The translations under genes were made by a program, and so were the position numbers. A DNA stretch of 64,000 bases from Lysinibacillus capsici (GTDB taxonomy: Bacteria; Bacillota; Bacilli; Bacillales_A; Planococcaceae). Every line of letters starts with the position of its first letter. Within the stretch, counting starts at the first letter, position 1. The stretch is from positions 124,001 through 188,000 of the forward strand of contig NZ_PXXX01000024.1 of the NCBI RefSeq assembly GCF_003367505.1. Direction: 5' to 3'. Shown here piece by piece: positions 9,764-18,862 of this stretch. Below the pieces are notes generated by a model. The model worked only from the letters and a program-made list of their open reading frames with translations. It was not told the origin of the DNA and searched no databases.

Positions 9764-9842
9764 TTGCAGGGGGACTCGTAAGAGTTGAGAAGGTAAAACC
9801 TGACCCTTTGAACCTGTTAGTTAATACTGACGTAGGGAGCAA
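9764..9842 (+). ncRNA. TPP riboswitch (THI element)
   Basis: A thiamine pyrophosphate riboswitch in front of thiM-thiD-thiE. Closing helix TTGC/GCAA bounds the element. Inside it are the GAGTTGAGAAGG segment (the family's CTGAGA core with one change), the ACCTGACCCTTTGAACCTG segment and the GTTAATACTGACGTAGGGA segment, all in the canonical order. A strong hairpin with a T-run follows at 9863-9905, so ligand binding is expected to promote transcription termination. Confidence 0.93.
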
Positions 9843-9862
9843 TAAACATCGTTTTCAGATGA

Positions 9863-9905
9863 AAGGCTCTTTTCGTGCATTTTTACACAAAAAGAGCCTT
9901 TTTTG
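9863..9905 (+). terminator. Riboswitch-controlled terminator
   Basis: Stem AGGCTCTTTT...AAAGAGCCT with an inner GTG/CAC helix, followed by TTTTT. It lies between the TPP aptamer and the thiM ribosome site, the arrangement of a transcription-attenuating riboswitch. Confidence 0.88.
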
Positions 9906-9938
9906 CATGCTTACGTCCATCCCTAAAGGAGGACTACA

Positions 9939-10706
9939 ATGATTTTTCAAACAATTCGTCAACAGCAACCACTTATCCATTGTATAACCAATTATGTAGT
10001 GGCAAATTTTCAAGCAAATGGTTTATTAGCGATAGGTGCTTCACCAGTAATGGCCGATGACTACCAAGAGGTAGAGGAGATGGTGGCCATTGCTCAAGCA
10101 TTATTAATTAATATTGGAACACTTAATGATCGCACAAAAAGTGCCATGTTATTAGCAGGTGAAAAAGCCAATAAACTTGGTATTCCTGTTATTTTAGATC
10201 CTGTCGGAGTTGGAGCCACAACTTATCGTAAGGAAACCGTAAGATACTTACTTGAAAACATACACTTTGCCGTGATTCGCTGTAATCTCGGCGAGCTAGC
10301 AGCAATAGTTGGTGTAAATTGGCAACAAAAGGGTGTAGATAGTGGTCATGGCACTATCGCTATGGAATTAGAAGCCACATCATTGGCTCAACGCTATCAA
10401 TGCATTGTTATTGTCACAGGAGAACGCGATTTTATAACTGATGGCAAGCATAGCCAATGGATCGCTGGTGGTCATCCACAAATGACGGAAGTAACGGGTA
10501 CAGGTTGTTTACTTAGCGCAATTTGTGGCGCAGCCTATAGTGTAAGCCATAATCCTTACCAACAATTAACAGAAACACTTACTTACTATAAAAAAGCAGG
10601 TGTACTGGCATCCGCATTTACTGCAGACATTGGTGATTTTCAAATAGCCTTACTCAATGCTATACATCGCTTATCAAAGGATGGTGCAGCTTCATGCATA
10701 TTGTAA
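9939..10706 (+). CDS. thiM: Hydroxyethylthiazole kinase
   Basis: A 255-residue kinase that phosphorylates 4-methyl-5-hydroxyethylthiazole for thiamine salvage. It begins [20 protein letters not shown], and the catalytic loop VTGTGC places the cysteine at residue 190. The region ILDPVGVGA near 85-93 is the family's nucleotide/substrate strand. AAAGGAGG precedes the ATG. First gene of a three-gene operon: its last 13 bases overlap thiD. It is regulated by the upstream TPP riboswitch. Confidence 0.96.
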   Translation: MIFQTIRQQQPLIHCITNYVVANFQANGLLAIGASPVMADDYQEVEEMVAIAQALLINIGTLNDRTKSAMLLAGEKANKLGIPVILDPVGVGATTYRKETVRYLLENIHFAVIRCNLGELAAIVGVNWQQKGVDSGHGTIAMELEATSLAQRYQCIVIVTGERDFITDGKHSQWIAGGHPQMTEVTGTGCLLSAICGAAYSVSHNPYQQLTETLTYYKKAGVLASAFTADIGDFQIALLNAIHRLSKDGAASCIL

Positions 10707-11518
10707 CAACAATCGCTGGCTCAGATAGTGGTGGAGGCGCGGGTATACAGGCTGATTTAAAAACATTTCAGGAATTAGAAGTGTTCGGTACTTCTGTTAT
10801 TACTGCTCTAACTGCTCAAAATACTTTGGGTGTAACAGGTGTTTGCCCTATTGACGTTTCCTTTATAAAAAAACAATTAGAGGCCTTAGTAGAAGATTTT
10901 CCAATCGCTGCGATTAAAACAGGAATGCTTTATTCCTCAGAAATTATCAAAGCAATTGCACACCAGATCAGGGAGCTAAACATTCCACTGATTGTTGATC
11001 CGGTGATGATTGCAAAAGGTGGGGAAAGCCTATTACAGCAAGAAGCTATCGATGCCTTACGCTCAACTTTATTACCACTTGCTACGGTTGTTACGCCCAA
11101 TATACCCGAGGCAGAGACACTTACTGGGAGATCTATTCATCATTTTGAAGATATGAAAGAAGTAGCTCAAAGCTTGTTACAGCTAGGTGTACAATGTGTC
11201 ATCATTAAAGGTGGTCATTTAGCAGATCCACTTTATGCCATTGATTATGTATTTTGCAAAAATGGACGTTCTTTTTCTTTGCAGTCTCCACGAATCCAAA
11301 CAAAAAATACGCATGGTACTGGATGTACATTTTCCGCAGCACTTACTGCTTTTCTTGGACAAGGATTTGCTCTGGAAAATGCCATAATAGAAGCTAAAAA
11401 ATTTATCCAATTAGCTATTATGTTTAATTTATCGATTGGAAATGGTCATGGACCCACTAATCATTTTGCTTATCAACAGTATAAGGAAGGCTGTGAGGTG
11501 ATTATTCATGAAACGTGA
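10694..11518 (+). CDS. thiD: Hydroxymethylpyrimidine/phosphomethylpyrimidine kinase
   Basis: A 274-residue ribokinase-fold enzyme that phosphorylates HMP and HMP-P to the diphosphate used by ThiE. N-terminal [19 protein letters not shown] (about 7-25) is diagnostic, and the anion-hole motif [14 protein letters not shown] lies near 211-224. It overlaps thiM by 13 bases and thiE by 11 bases, indicating translational coupling. Bacillus has a second ThiD-like pyridoxine kinase, but the thi operon location favours the thiamine role. Confidence 0.95.
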   Translation: MHIVTTIAGSDSGGGAGIQADLKTFQELEVFGTSVITALTAQNTLGVTGVCPIDVSFIKKQLEALVEDFPIAAIKTGMLYSSEIIKAIAHQIRELNIPLIVDPVMIAKGGESLLQQEAIDALRSTLLPLATVVTPNIPEAETLTGRSIHHFEDMKEVAQSLLQLGVQCVIIKGGHLADPLYAIDYVFCKNGRSFSLQSPRIQTKNTHGTGCTFSAALTAFLGQGFALENAIIEAKKFIQLAIMFNLSIGNGHGPTNHFAYQQYKEGCEVIIHET

Positions 11519-12152
11519 GGATTTGGAGCTTTATTTTATTATGGGTACGAGCAATGTTCCTCCTCAAGAACAACCTATCTATATCCTAGAAAAAGCCTTG
11601 CAAGCAGGCATTACAATGTTTCAATTTCGTGAAAAAGGTCCTCACGCGTTAACTGGACTTGCGTATGAACAATTTGCACGCCAATGCCAAAAACTATGTC
11701 ATCACTATCATGTGCCCTTTATCATTAATGACGATGTTGATCTAGCGATAAGACTAGGGGCTGATGGTGTTCATATCGGACAAGATGATTTACCTGTAAG
11801 TGTAGCACGTAAAAGAATCGGGAATATGATTCTTGGTGTATCTGTCCATTGCGAGGAAGAATTGCAAATAGCTATTAACCATCAAGCTGATTATGTTGGT
11901 ATCGGTCCAATCTTTCCAACATCCTCTAAAAGTGATGCACAACCACCATGTGGTACATCTTTTTTACAGGAGGCACATTCATTACATCCTGAATTACCAA
12001 TTGTAGCAATTGGTGGAATAAATTTCACAAATGCACATTCTGTATTTCAAACGGGAGTTGATGGTGTTGCTGTTATTTCAGCTATTTGTCAAAGCAAAGA
12101 TGTTGATCATACAGTAGCTACATTTAGATCCTTATCTCGTATAAATAAATGA
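11508..12152 (+). CDS. thiE: Thiamine phosphate synthase
   Basis: A 214-residue TIM-barrel enzyme that joins HMP diphosphate and thiazole phosphate to thiamine phosphate. Family landmarks in order: MFQFREKG (38-45), FIINDDVDLA (near 70), DGVHIGQDD (near 87), GIGPIFPTSSKSD (near 135) and AIGGI (near 168). It completes the set needed for salvage from thiazole and pyrimidine; no thiC, thiG or thiF is in this window. Last gene of the riboswitch-controlled operon; a long hairpin follows. Confidence 0.96.
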   Translation: MKREDLELYFIMGTSNVPPQEQPIYILEKALQAGITMFQFREKGPHALTGLAYEQFARQCQKLCHHYHVPFIINDDVDLAIRLGADGVHIGQDDLPVSVARKRIGNMILGVSVHCEEELQIAINHQADYVGIGPIFPTSSKSDAQPPCGTSFLQEAHSLHPELPIVAIGGINFTNAHSVFQTGVDGVAVISAICQSKDVDHTVATFRSLSRINK

Positions 12153-12160
12153 TCAATAAA

Positions 12161-12203
12161 CAAACTAAAACCAGTGCCTTTTACGGTCACTGGTTTTAAG
12201 TTT
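12161..12203. terminator. Bidirectional terminator between thiE and the SASP gene
   Basis: A long stem (AAACTAAAACCAGTG with CACTGGTTTTAAGTTT, one mismatch) between convergent genes. Confidence 0.8.
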
Positions 12204-12222
12204 ATAAATGCTTAATCAGCAT

Positions 12223-12441
12223 TTATTGGTTGTTGTTTGGCATACCTTTTAATTGAGATTCTGCCATTTGTACAAGACGTTTAGTGATTTCACCACCAAC
12301 GGAACCGTTGGCACGAGCTGAAGCTTCAGCTCCTAATTGAACACCAAATTCTTGTGCAATTTCGTATTTCATTTGATCTAGTGCTTGTTGTACACCAGGT
12401 ACTGCAAGCTGGTTTGAACTACGGTTGTTGTTTGAAGCCAT
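12223..12441 (-). CDS. sspA: Small acid-soluble spore protein, alpha/beta type
   Basis: A 72-residue DNA-protecting protein of the dormant spore core. The conserved blocks are visible: [20 protein letters not shown] with the germination-protease cut region around E27-I28 (YEIAQEFGV), and the C-terminal [18 protein letters not shown] helix. ATG at 12441 follows AAGGAGGTGAG; the longer reading from 12450 has no separate ribosome site. A good sigma-G promoter lies just upstream, so forespore expression is expected. The window has one copy; spore formers usually carry several, so the a/b suffix is uncertain. Confidence 0.94.
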   Translation of the reverse strand: MASNNNRSSNQLAVPGVQQALDQMKYEIAQEFGVQLGAEASARANGSVGGEITKRLVQMAESQLKGMPNNNQ

Positions 12442-12463
12442 GTTTCTCACCTCCTTGTGAATA

Positions 12464-12493
12464 TAGAATGTGCGATATTAGATTTTTAATACA
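12464..12493 (-). promoter_or_regulatory. Sigma-G-type promoter of the SASP gene
   Basis: On the minus strand TGTATT (-35) and CATTCTA (-10) are separated by 17 bases, a close match to the sigma-G consensus, 22 bases before the ATG. Confidence 0.75.
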
Positions 12494-12543
12494 AAAAATT
12501 TAGAGGTAAATTGTACCTCTATTGGAATAACAATATCCATACA

Positions 12544-12582
12544 AAAAAGCCGTCTCAAAATGGGCTTTGAGACGGCTTTTGA
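12544..12582 (-). terminator. Terminator after nifZ-thiI
   Basis: Stem AAAAGCCGTCTCAAA with TTTGAGACGGCTTTT lies directly past the thiI stop; T-run on the minus strand. Confidence 0.88.
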
Positions 12583-12586
12583 ATCC

Positions 12587-13795
12587 TTATAGTAGATCTG
12601 CAAATTTATCTTGTTGTTCTTCTTTCTTAGGGAAAATATAGACCTCGCGATTCTTCACTGCTCGCTCGATCAATTCATCAAAGTCAGAGAAGCTTTCATA
12701 ATGCTCAACCTTTTCAAGCTTCGGTTTTGTTTTTGGACTTGCTGGTGTAAAAATCGTGCAGCAATCTTCAAATGGCTGAATAGATGTTTCGTATGTGCCG
12801 ATTTTTTCTGCAATATCAATAATTTCTAATTTATCAGTTGAAATCAGCGGACGAAGGATAGGTGTATTTGTTACTGCGTTTATTGCTGTTAAACTTTCAA
12901 GCGTTTGACTCGCCACTTGTCCAAGACTTTCGCCCGTTACAATAGCAAGTGCACCAATTTCCTCACGCACCTGATCAACAACCTTCAACATCATTCGGCG
13001 TGTTGTCGTCATCGATACATTAGAAGGTACTTTTTCTTTAATAAGAACTTGTATTTCAGTAAAAGGAATGACATGCAAACGAATACTAGCACCAAATTTT
13101 GTTAATTCATTGGCAAGCACTTTTACTTTTTCCAATGAATTTTGGCTTGTATAAGGTGGACTAAAGAAGTGAATTGCCTCTAATCGCACACCACGCTTCA
13201 TCATTAAATAACCTGCGACAGGGCTATCAATACCGCCAGATAGCATTAATATAGACTTGCCATTTGATCCTACAGGCATTCCACCTGCACCAGGAATGAC
13301 TTGTGCCATCATATAAGTTGCATCATGACGAACTTCTACACGTAGCTCAATATCAGGCTGCTTCACTTTAACAGATAAATTTTGAAATTGTGGTAAAACA
13401 TAGCCACCGATCTCACGTTGGATGGCATGAGATTCTAAAGGAAATGTTTTATCAGTACGTTTTACCTCTACTTTAAATGTATGTGGCTCATCTTTAAATG
13501 TCTCCATAATAGTGATAGCGAGCTTTTTCATACTGTCCATATCTTTTTCGCATGCAGCGACAGGGCTAAATGATTGAATACCAAAAATTTTAGGTAAACC
13601 TGTAATTAGCATTTGCATTTGTGCTTCGTCTTCTATGGCAATAAACATACGGTCACGTTCTGTGCGAATATGCAGTTGTCCTAAATCTGCAAAGGCATGA
13701 CGAATATTTTCACGTAAACGGCGGATAAAATCCATTTTGTTGCGACCTTTTGTAGAAAGCTCACCATATCTAATTAAAATTTCTTTCCAAATCAT
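12587..13795 (-). CDS. thiI: tRNA 4-thiouridine synthetase ThiI
   Basis: A 402-residue enzyme that activates U8 of tRNA by adenylation and inserts sulfur. An N-terminal ferredoxin-like region and THUMP domain (about 1-165) precede the PP-loop ATPase, with the loop SGGIDSPVAGYL near 184-195. There is no C-terminal rhodanese domain, the normal short Bacillus form, in which sulfur comes from the partner desulfurase NifZ. The ATG directly follows the TAA of nifZ with no gap, and GGAG near the end of nifZ serves as ribosome site, so the pair is translationally coupled. Confidence 0.95.
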   Translation of the reverse strand: MIWKEILIRYGELSTKGRNKMDFIRRLRENIRHAFADLGQLHIRTERDRMFIAIEDEAQMQMLITGLPKIFGIQSFSPVAACEKDMDSMKKLAITIMETFKDEPHTFKVEVKRTDKTFPLESHAIQREIGGYVLPQFQNLSVKVKQPDIELRVEVRHDATYMMAQVIPGAGGMPVGSNGKSILMLSGGIDSPVAGYLMMKRGVRLEAIHFFSPPYTSQNSLEKVKVLANELTKFGASIRLHVIPFTEIQVLIKEKVPSNVSMTTTRRMMLKVVDQVREEIGALAIVTGESLGQVASQTLESLTAINAVTNTPILRPLISTDKLEIIDIAEKIGTYETSIQPFEDCCTIFTPASPKTKPKLEKVEHYESFSDFDELIERAVKNREVYIFPKKEEQQDKFADLL

Positions 13796-14947
13796 TTACT
13801 TTTTTTCTCCTTTGAGTTCCAACATTACTTCTGCTAGTACTTGTTTAAAGTTTTCTATATCTTCTATTGTGTTATGTGCGCCAAAGCTAAGGCGAATCAC
13901 GCCTTTTTTATAATGCTCATCAAGGTGAAGCGCCTCGACGACATGACTTGTTTTCGTTTGCTTGGAAGAACATGCACTTGATGTCGACACAATGACACCA
14001 CGTTTTTGCATAGCATTAATAATGACTTCCCCTTTTAAATCACGAACACTAAATGACACAATATGCGCAGCTCCCTGTGGCGTTGATAAAACATGGACTG
14101 CTTCGCCATAACTTTCTAGCTGAGTTCGGATTTCATCGTGCCATTGACGGTATTTATTTGAGCGTTCGTTCATTGTTTCAACAGCAAGTCGAGCCGCTTT
14201 CGCTAAAGCAACAGCTTGCGGAACTGCTACAGTACCACTACGCATACCAAATTCCTGACCTCCACCAAGAGCAAAGGGCTGCCATCTTATGGGTTTACGG
14301 AATGCTAACACTCCTGAGCCTTTAAAGCCATGAATTTTATGACCAGAGATAGAAATACAGTCAGGTCCTTCTTCTTTAAAGGATATTGCTAATTTCCCAA
14401 AGCTTTGCACAGCATCAACATGAAAGGCAGCACGACTCATTTCATGAATCATTTTTGCTGCTTCCTTAATAGGCTGAATTGCACCCATTTCATTATTCAC
14501 ATGCATGATGCTAACTAAAATTGTTTCTTTTCGTATTTTAGTACGAAGCTCATCTAGAGAAATCACACCTCTTCGATCGACACGAAGATATTCAACATCA
14601 TAGCCCTCTTTTTCAAGTTGTTTCATTGTTTCTAGCACTGATGGATGTTCAATTTCAGTCGTTAAAATATGCTTTCCTATATGCGTATTACTACGTGCTA
14701 TGCCAAAAATAGCTGCATTATTTGATTCTGTACCACCTGAAGTAAATAGCACATTTTTTGCCTCTGTCTGCAAAATATCTGCTACTTGCTCACGCGCACG
14801 TATTAATAAATCATTTGCTTCAACACCCATAGCATGGATGGAAGCAGGGTTGGCATAATACTGCTCATTTACAACCATAAAAGCCTGCATAACCTCTTTT
14901 AAAGGCTTAGTTGTTGCACTATTATCCAAATAAATTGTATTAACCAT
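13796..14947 (-). CDS. nifZ: Cysteine desulfurase, NifZ type (sulfur donor to ThiI)
   Basis: A 383-residue PLP-dependent NifS/IscS-family enzyme that removes sulfur from cysteine. The PLP lysine is K204 in SGHKIHGFKG, the catalytic cysteine C326 in STSSACSSKQ, and the substrate arginine lies in the GGGQEFGMRSGT segment. It starts MVNTIYLDNSATTKP. Its tight coupling to thiI matches the Bacillus nifZ-thiI pair dedicated to 4-thiouridine synthesis rather than general Fe-S assembly. A weak GTGAAAAG site precedes the ATG. Confidence 0.94.
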   Translation of the reverse strand: MVNTIYLDNSATTKPLKEVMQAFMVVNEQYYANPASIHAMGVEANDLLIRAREQVADILQTEAKNVLFTSGGTESNNAAIFGIARSNTHIGKHILTTEIEHPSVLETMKQLEKEGYDVEYLRVDRRGVISLDELRTKIRKETILVSIMHVNNEMGAIQPIKEAAKMIHEMSRAAFHVDAVQSFGKLAISFKEEGPDCISISGHKIHGFKGSGVLAFRKPIRWQPFALGGGQEFGMRSGTVAVPQAVALAKAARLAVETMNERSNKYRQWHDEIRTQLESYGEAVHVLSTPQGAAHIVSFSVRDLKGEVIINAMQKRGVIVSTSSACSSKQTKTSHVVEALHLDEHYKKGVIRLSFGAHNTIEDIENFKQVLAEVMLELKGEKK

Positions 14948-15053
14948 AACTTTTCACACACTTTCAAAACGTTGATTTAACGGTATTTATCATAACGCAA
15001 TCTTTGGCGATTGACCACTAACTTTAACAATTATTTAAATTTTAATTGATATC

Positions 15054-15521
15054 CTACATTTTTTTCACCATCGTGACAAACTCTGTTGGTGTACTAAATT
15101 CAATTGCTTTAACAAAACCAAATTTTTCATAAAGATGGATTGCTCTCTTATTAAATAGTGCAACTGTTAAACGTAATGGCAGCTGATATTCTTCTTGAAC
15201 TGTTTGAACAATAAACGAAAAAAATGCCGTTCCTAATCCTTGACCCGTTAGATTTGGCTTCAACCCAATTCCAATATCTATACAGTGTTCTTCATACGCC
15301 CCAAAACCTTGCCCTTTTGGCACTTGGGCTGCTTTACCTGTACAATAATAGCCAATTAATTCACTATGATTATTAAAGATCGCAAAGTAAGGATTATCAA
15401 GCATTTCTTGTAGATTTTCACCCGATAATTCATTATTGTAAAAATCGTAAGGTGCTACATATCGCCATTGTAAAATTTCACTTGCGAAATGTTCATTTAT
15501 TTCTTTGATTGACAATTTCAT
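15054..15521 (-). CDS. GNAT-family N-acetyltransferase
   Basis: A 155-residue single-domain protein of the Gcn5-related acetyltransferase fold. The acetyl-CoA-binding motif is IGLKPNLTGQGLGTAFFSFI (about 84-103), followed by LRLTVALFNKRAIHLYEKFGFVK, the usual C-terminal motif. The acceptor is not readable; similar small proteins acetylate amines or protein N-termini. It lies between ezrA and nifZ on the same strand, with its own gap on both sides. Confidence 0.85.
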   Translation of the reverse strand: MKLSIKEINEHFASEILQWRYVAPYDFYNNELSGENLQEMLDNPYFAIFNNHSELIGYYCTGKAAQVPKGQGFGAYEEHCIDIGIGLKPNLTGQGLGTAFFSFIVQTVQEEYQLPLRLTVALFNKRAIHLYEKFGFVKAIEFSTPTEFVTMVKKM

Positions 15522-15555
15522 ACTGAATCACATCCTAATCTAAGCATAAATAGAA

Positions 15556-15594
15556 AGCTGTCTAAAAAGTAATCGCTATACTTTTTAGACAGCT
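15556..15594 (-). terminator. Terminator after ezrA? (hairpin between GNAT gene and ezrA)
   Basis: A 16-bp stem AGCTGTCTAAAAAGTA/TACTTTTTAGACAGCT lies past the ezrA stop. The minus strand continues into a T-rich tract. Confidence 0.75.
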
Positions 15595-15610
15595 CAAAAT
15601 GTTATTTGAA

Positions 15611-17311
15611 TTATTTTGCTATGAATTCTTCGGCAACCATTTCTTGAATACGCTTTAAGGCACCTGGCTCCATTTCTTCCACTGCTGTACCTGCTTCTTC
15701 TAAAGCCTTTGCATAACGGAATTGATGGAAAGCCTCTTCTGCTTCTCTTAAACGTCCGTTCAATTTTGGGTTCGATGCGCGATGGCGATTACCGTACTGA
15801 ATAATACGCTCAATGAGCATCACATTTTCTATTAACTCATGTGCCTTTACTTTAACATCCTCTACACAGAGAGTTGCTGCATTTAGATTATTATGAACAG
15901 TACCCATATTAAGTGGTACTTCTTGCAAGCTTTGCATGACAACATAGATGTGCTCTGCTGCCTCATCAAGTCGTGCATCCATCTCCTCAGGAATTCCTGG
16001 AATATTTGCCTTGTTCAATAAACGATCCGTATCCTGTAATATTTTCTTTAAGTTTTCGACTTGAGCGCGTGCCTTATTTTCATCTATTCGAAGTTTCTTC
16101 ATTGTATTCGATAGATGACCTTGTTCTTCGTGAATTCGTTCAAGCTCTTCACTAATTTCGATTAACTCTTCCTGTAAGCTAGAATAAGCTGATTTTTCTT
16201 CCCTAACTCGCATAGCTAATAAATCATAGCGACGTTGCAGTGCTTCCAATTGTTTTAAAGCGGCTTTTGGAATTTCAGCATCTTTTTCATTTAAATGATA
16301 ACTTTGCTGTACATACGTTGCCTCGTCATTCACTAATTTTGTTGAAGAAATGACATTGGTAATAGAACTTAATAAACGATCACAATTTTGATCTACATAA
16401 TTTTTAGCAATAACCTCTTTTTCAAGTAAATCATAAAAATGGTCGATTTCTTCATTTATTTCTGTCACACGCGGTTTAACAACTTTTAAATTCAGCTCTG
16501 CAAGTTCGAGTTTTAATGCCTCAAATTCTTTTTCATATTTATTAAGTGCATCTGTCAATTCTAAATGTTGTAAATAGTAAGATTGGTCTTCCATTTCACG
16601 CTGACCATTACGCAATTCCTGAACCGCACCTGGTAGCTTTACTTGAATTTCCGTTAAGATGGTTGGAACATCATTAATATATTCGAATGTCTGCTGCGAT
16701 TCTTGATTTAAGCTAATGACAATTTCTCGCGCTTGCAAATAATTACCTTCATTCGTTAGGACATCGAACTCTTCAAATTTTTGAACAAATGTCTCTAGCT
16801 TCTTCTCTAATGCAGGTAATGCTACACCGAATGAATGTTGATGAGCCAGCAATGTCTTTCTTGCAGAGCGATAGTATTCTTTTAATTGTTCGATTTCAAT
16901 TCGATTTTTTTCTTCGCTGCCAATTAATTCATTCAGTTCTTCTAAAATTTTATTTTTATCTTGGTCGCATTTCTCAATGTAATCTTCAATTTCACGTTCT
17001 ATTAAAGTTGCCCTTTTAAAACGAAGTCGATTAATTTGATCCTCAGCATCAAATAGAAGAGAATCGATTTTAGTCATATGTACGTCGATGACTTCATCCC
17101 AAGTATTGCGCCATCGTTCAAACATTTCTTCCGTTTCACCGTTCATGTTTAAAGATTTTACTTTTGAAATTTCTTCATTTATAGGATTATGTTGTATTTG
17201 TAATTTTTCATTTTCTAGTTTTGCAATAATTGCAACATGTTTTCTTCGCATCATAAATCCTACTATGGCTAAAATTAATAGTAGGATAATCGGAATGATG
17301 ATATACTCCAT
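15611..17311 (-). CDS. ezrA: Septation ring formation regulator EzrA
   Basis: A 566-residue membrane protein that restrains Z-ring formation and helps coordinate division with wall synthesis. A single N-terminal membrane segment (about residues 3-21, IIIPIILLLILAIVGFMM) is followed by a basic stop-transfer RRKH and a long coiled-coil cytoplasmic region of spectrin-like repeats rich in Glu, Leu and Lys. Length matches the family (about 560-570). It is divergent from hisJ at 17475, as in Bacillus. A GGAGG ribosome site precedes the ATG. Confidence 0.95.
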   Translation of the reverse strand: MEYIIIPIILLLILAIVGFMMRRKHVAIIAKLENEKLQIQHNPINEEISKVKSLNMNGETEEMFERWRNTWDEVIDVHMTKIDSLLFDAEDQINRLRFKRATLIEREIEDYIEKCDQDKNKILEELNELIGSEEKNRIEIEQLKEYYRSARKTLLAHQHSFGVALPALEKKLETFVQKFEEFDVLTNEGNYLQAREIVISLNQESQQTFEYINDVPTILTEIQVKLPGAVQELRNGQREMEDQSYYLQHLELTDALNKYEKEFEALKLELAELNLKVVKPRVTEINEEIDHFYDLLEKEVIAKNYVDQNCDRLLSSITNVISSTKLVNDEATYVQQSYHLNEKDAEIPKAALKQLEALQRRYDLLAMRVREEKSAYSSLQEELIEISEELERIHEEQGHLSNTMKKLRIDENKARAQVENLKKILQDTDRLLNKANIPGIPEEMDARLDEAAEHIYVVMQSLQEVPLNMGTVHNNLNAATLCVEDVKVKAHELIENVMLIERIIQYGNRHRASNPKLNGRLREAEEAFHQFRYAKALEEAGTAVEEMEPGALKRIQEMVAEEFIAK

Positions 17312-17474
17312 CGTAAGCCTCCTATTCTACAATAAACGAATTGGCTAGTTGTATTTATTATATACTATGTTTTCGCCTTTTGTACTAAAATTTAAGTGTT
17401 TTTCAGAAAACTGTATTTTCGCTATTGTGAAATATTTAAATAGCGTATCTATAGAGCTAAAGGAGTGGTAAATT

Positions 17475-18269
17475 ATGAAACGTGATGGGCATATACATAG
17501 TCCTTTTTGTCCACATGGCACTACGGACTCATTCAAGCAATATATTGAAAAAGCAATTTCTCAACATTTCACAGATATAACATTTACAGAACACGCCCCA
17601 TTGCCCAAAAGTTTTGTCGATCCAACCCCGCAACAAGATAGTGGCATGAATCCTGATGATCTCATGTCTTACATTGAAGAATTGCAACATCTACAACAAC
17701 AGTATGCACAAGATATTCGTATCCGCATCGGACTAGAAGTTGACTACATCCAAGGCTACGAACAAGAAACTCGTCAATTCCTTGATACCTATGGACATCT
17801 TTTAGATGACGCTATTTTATCAGTCCATTTTTTAAAATGGCAAGATACCTTTGTATGTATCGACTTTTCTTCTGAATGCTTTATTGATTTTTCAAAAAAA
17901 GTTGGCTCTGTTGAACTGGTATATGATTTATATTATGATACTGTCCTACAATCGATTAGAGCAGATCTTGGACCATACAAACCAAAACGGATTGGACATC
18001 CATCACTTATTCATAAATTCCAACTAGCGCACAACGAAAAAATCAATGACACCCCACGTATCAAAGAAGTATTAGACAGCATGAAATTCGCGGGCTATGA
18101 ATTAGATTTAAATAGTGCTGGTTTAAGTAAACAATATTGTCAGGAGCCTTATCCACCATTTGCCCTTATCAATTATAGTCAAACTATTAAACTACCATAT
18201 GTATTTGGTTCAGATGCACATTGCGCAGAAGATTTACATCAACACTATAATGTTATATTACCAATATAA
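17475..18269 (+). CDS. hisJ: Histidinol-phosphatase, PHP family
   Basis: A 264-residue PHP-domain phosphatase for the histidinol phosphate step of histidine synthesis. Metal ligands include the DGHIHSPFCPHGT block (H6, H8, H14), the TEHAP motif near 39, the conserved EVDYI near 95, the SVHF near 118, and the C-terminal GSDAH. AAAGGAGTGG precedes the ATG. It is separate from any his operon, as B. subtilis hisJ is; the next gene begins 25 bases after its stop. Confidence 0.93.
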   Translation: MKRDGHIHSPFCPHGTTDSFKQYIEKAISQHFTDITFTEHAPLPKSFVDPTPQQDSGMNPDDLMSYIEELQHLQQQYAQDIRIRIGLEVDYIQGYEQETRQFLDTYGHLLDDAILSVHFLKWQDTFVCIDFSSECFIDFSKKVGSVELVYDLYYDTVLQSIRADLGPYKPKRIGHPSLIHKFQLAHNEKINDTPRIKEVLDSMKFAGYELDLNSAGLSKQYCQEPYPPFALINYSQTIKLPYVFGSDAHCAEDLHQHYNVILPI

Positions 18270-18294
18270 ATAACTTTTAAACGAGGTGCTTAGT

Positions 18295-18774
18295 ATGTTT
18301 ACACAAATTAATTACGAAGGATCAATTGCTGACCAGTATCTGACATTATCAAAACAATTAGATGCACTATTAACTGGCGAAACCAATCAAATCGCCAATT
18401 TAAGTAATGCCTCTGCTCTGTTAAATCAATTTTTAACGAACATTAACTGGGTTGGTTTTTATCTCTTGCAGGATAATGAGCTTGTGTTAGGACCATTCCA
18501 GGGTCTTCCTGCCTGTGTTAGAATTCCTATTGGGCGTGGTGTTTGTGGTACAGCTGTGGCAACAAGAGAAACAGTTGTTGTAAAAGATGTACATGATTTT
18601 CCAGGGCATATTGCCTGTGATGCTGCATCGCAGTCTGAAATTGTTATACCGCTAATGAAGCAAGGTGAAATTATTGGTGTGTTAGATATCGATAGTCCTA
18701 TCGTGAATCGCTTTTCAGAGGAAGATCGTAATGGCCTAGAGGAATTTGTTAAAACACTCCTTAACCATTTATAA
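18295..18774 (+). CDS. ytsP: Free methionine-(R)-sulfoxide reductase, GAF domain (YtsP)
   Basis: A 159-residue single GAF-domain enzyme that reduces free methionine-R-sulfoxide. The three family cysteines are present in ACVRIPIG, GRGVCGTAVA and HIACDAAS, the last being the usual catalytic position. The start at 18295 is chosen for ACGAGGTG upstream; the longer reading from 18286 lacks a site. It probably shares a transcript with hisJ and ends at a strong terminator. The reductase name rests on the cysteine pattern; many annotations call it just a GAF protein. Confidence 0.9.
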   Translation: MFTQINYEGSIADQYLTLSKQLDALLTGETNQIANLSNASALLNQFLTNINWVGFYLLQDNELVLGPFQGLPACVRIPIGRGVCGTAVATRETVVVKDVHDFPGHIACDAASQSEIVIPLMKQGEIIGVLDIDSPIVNRFSEEDRNGLEEFVKTLLNHL

Positions 18775-18784
18775 TACAATATTA

Positions 18785-18829
18785 AAAATTGCCCTGAAAT
18801 GTTTTATATTGTCATTTCAGGGCGATTTA
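18785..18829. terminator. Terminator between hisJ-ytsP and ytrP
   Basis: A perfect stem GCCCTGAAATG/CATTTCAGGGC with an AT-rich loop and flanking A/T-runs, between convergent genes. Confidence 0.82.
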
Positions 18830-18862
18830 TTTAAACAACCATTTACGTTTTGCTTTATAATC

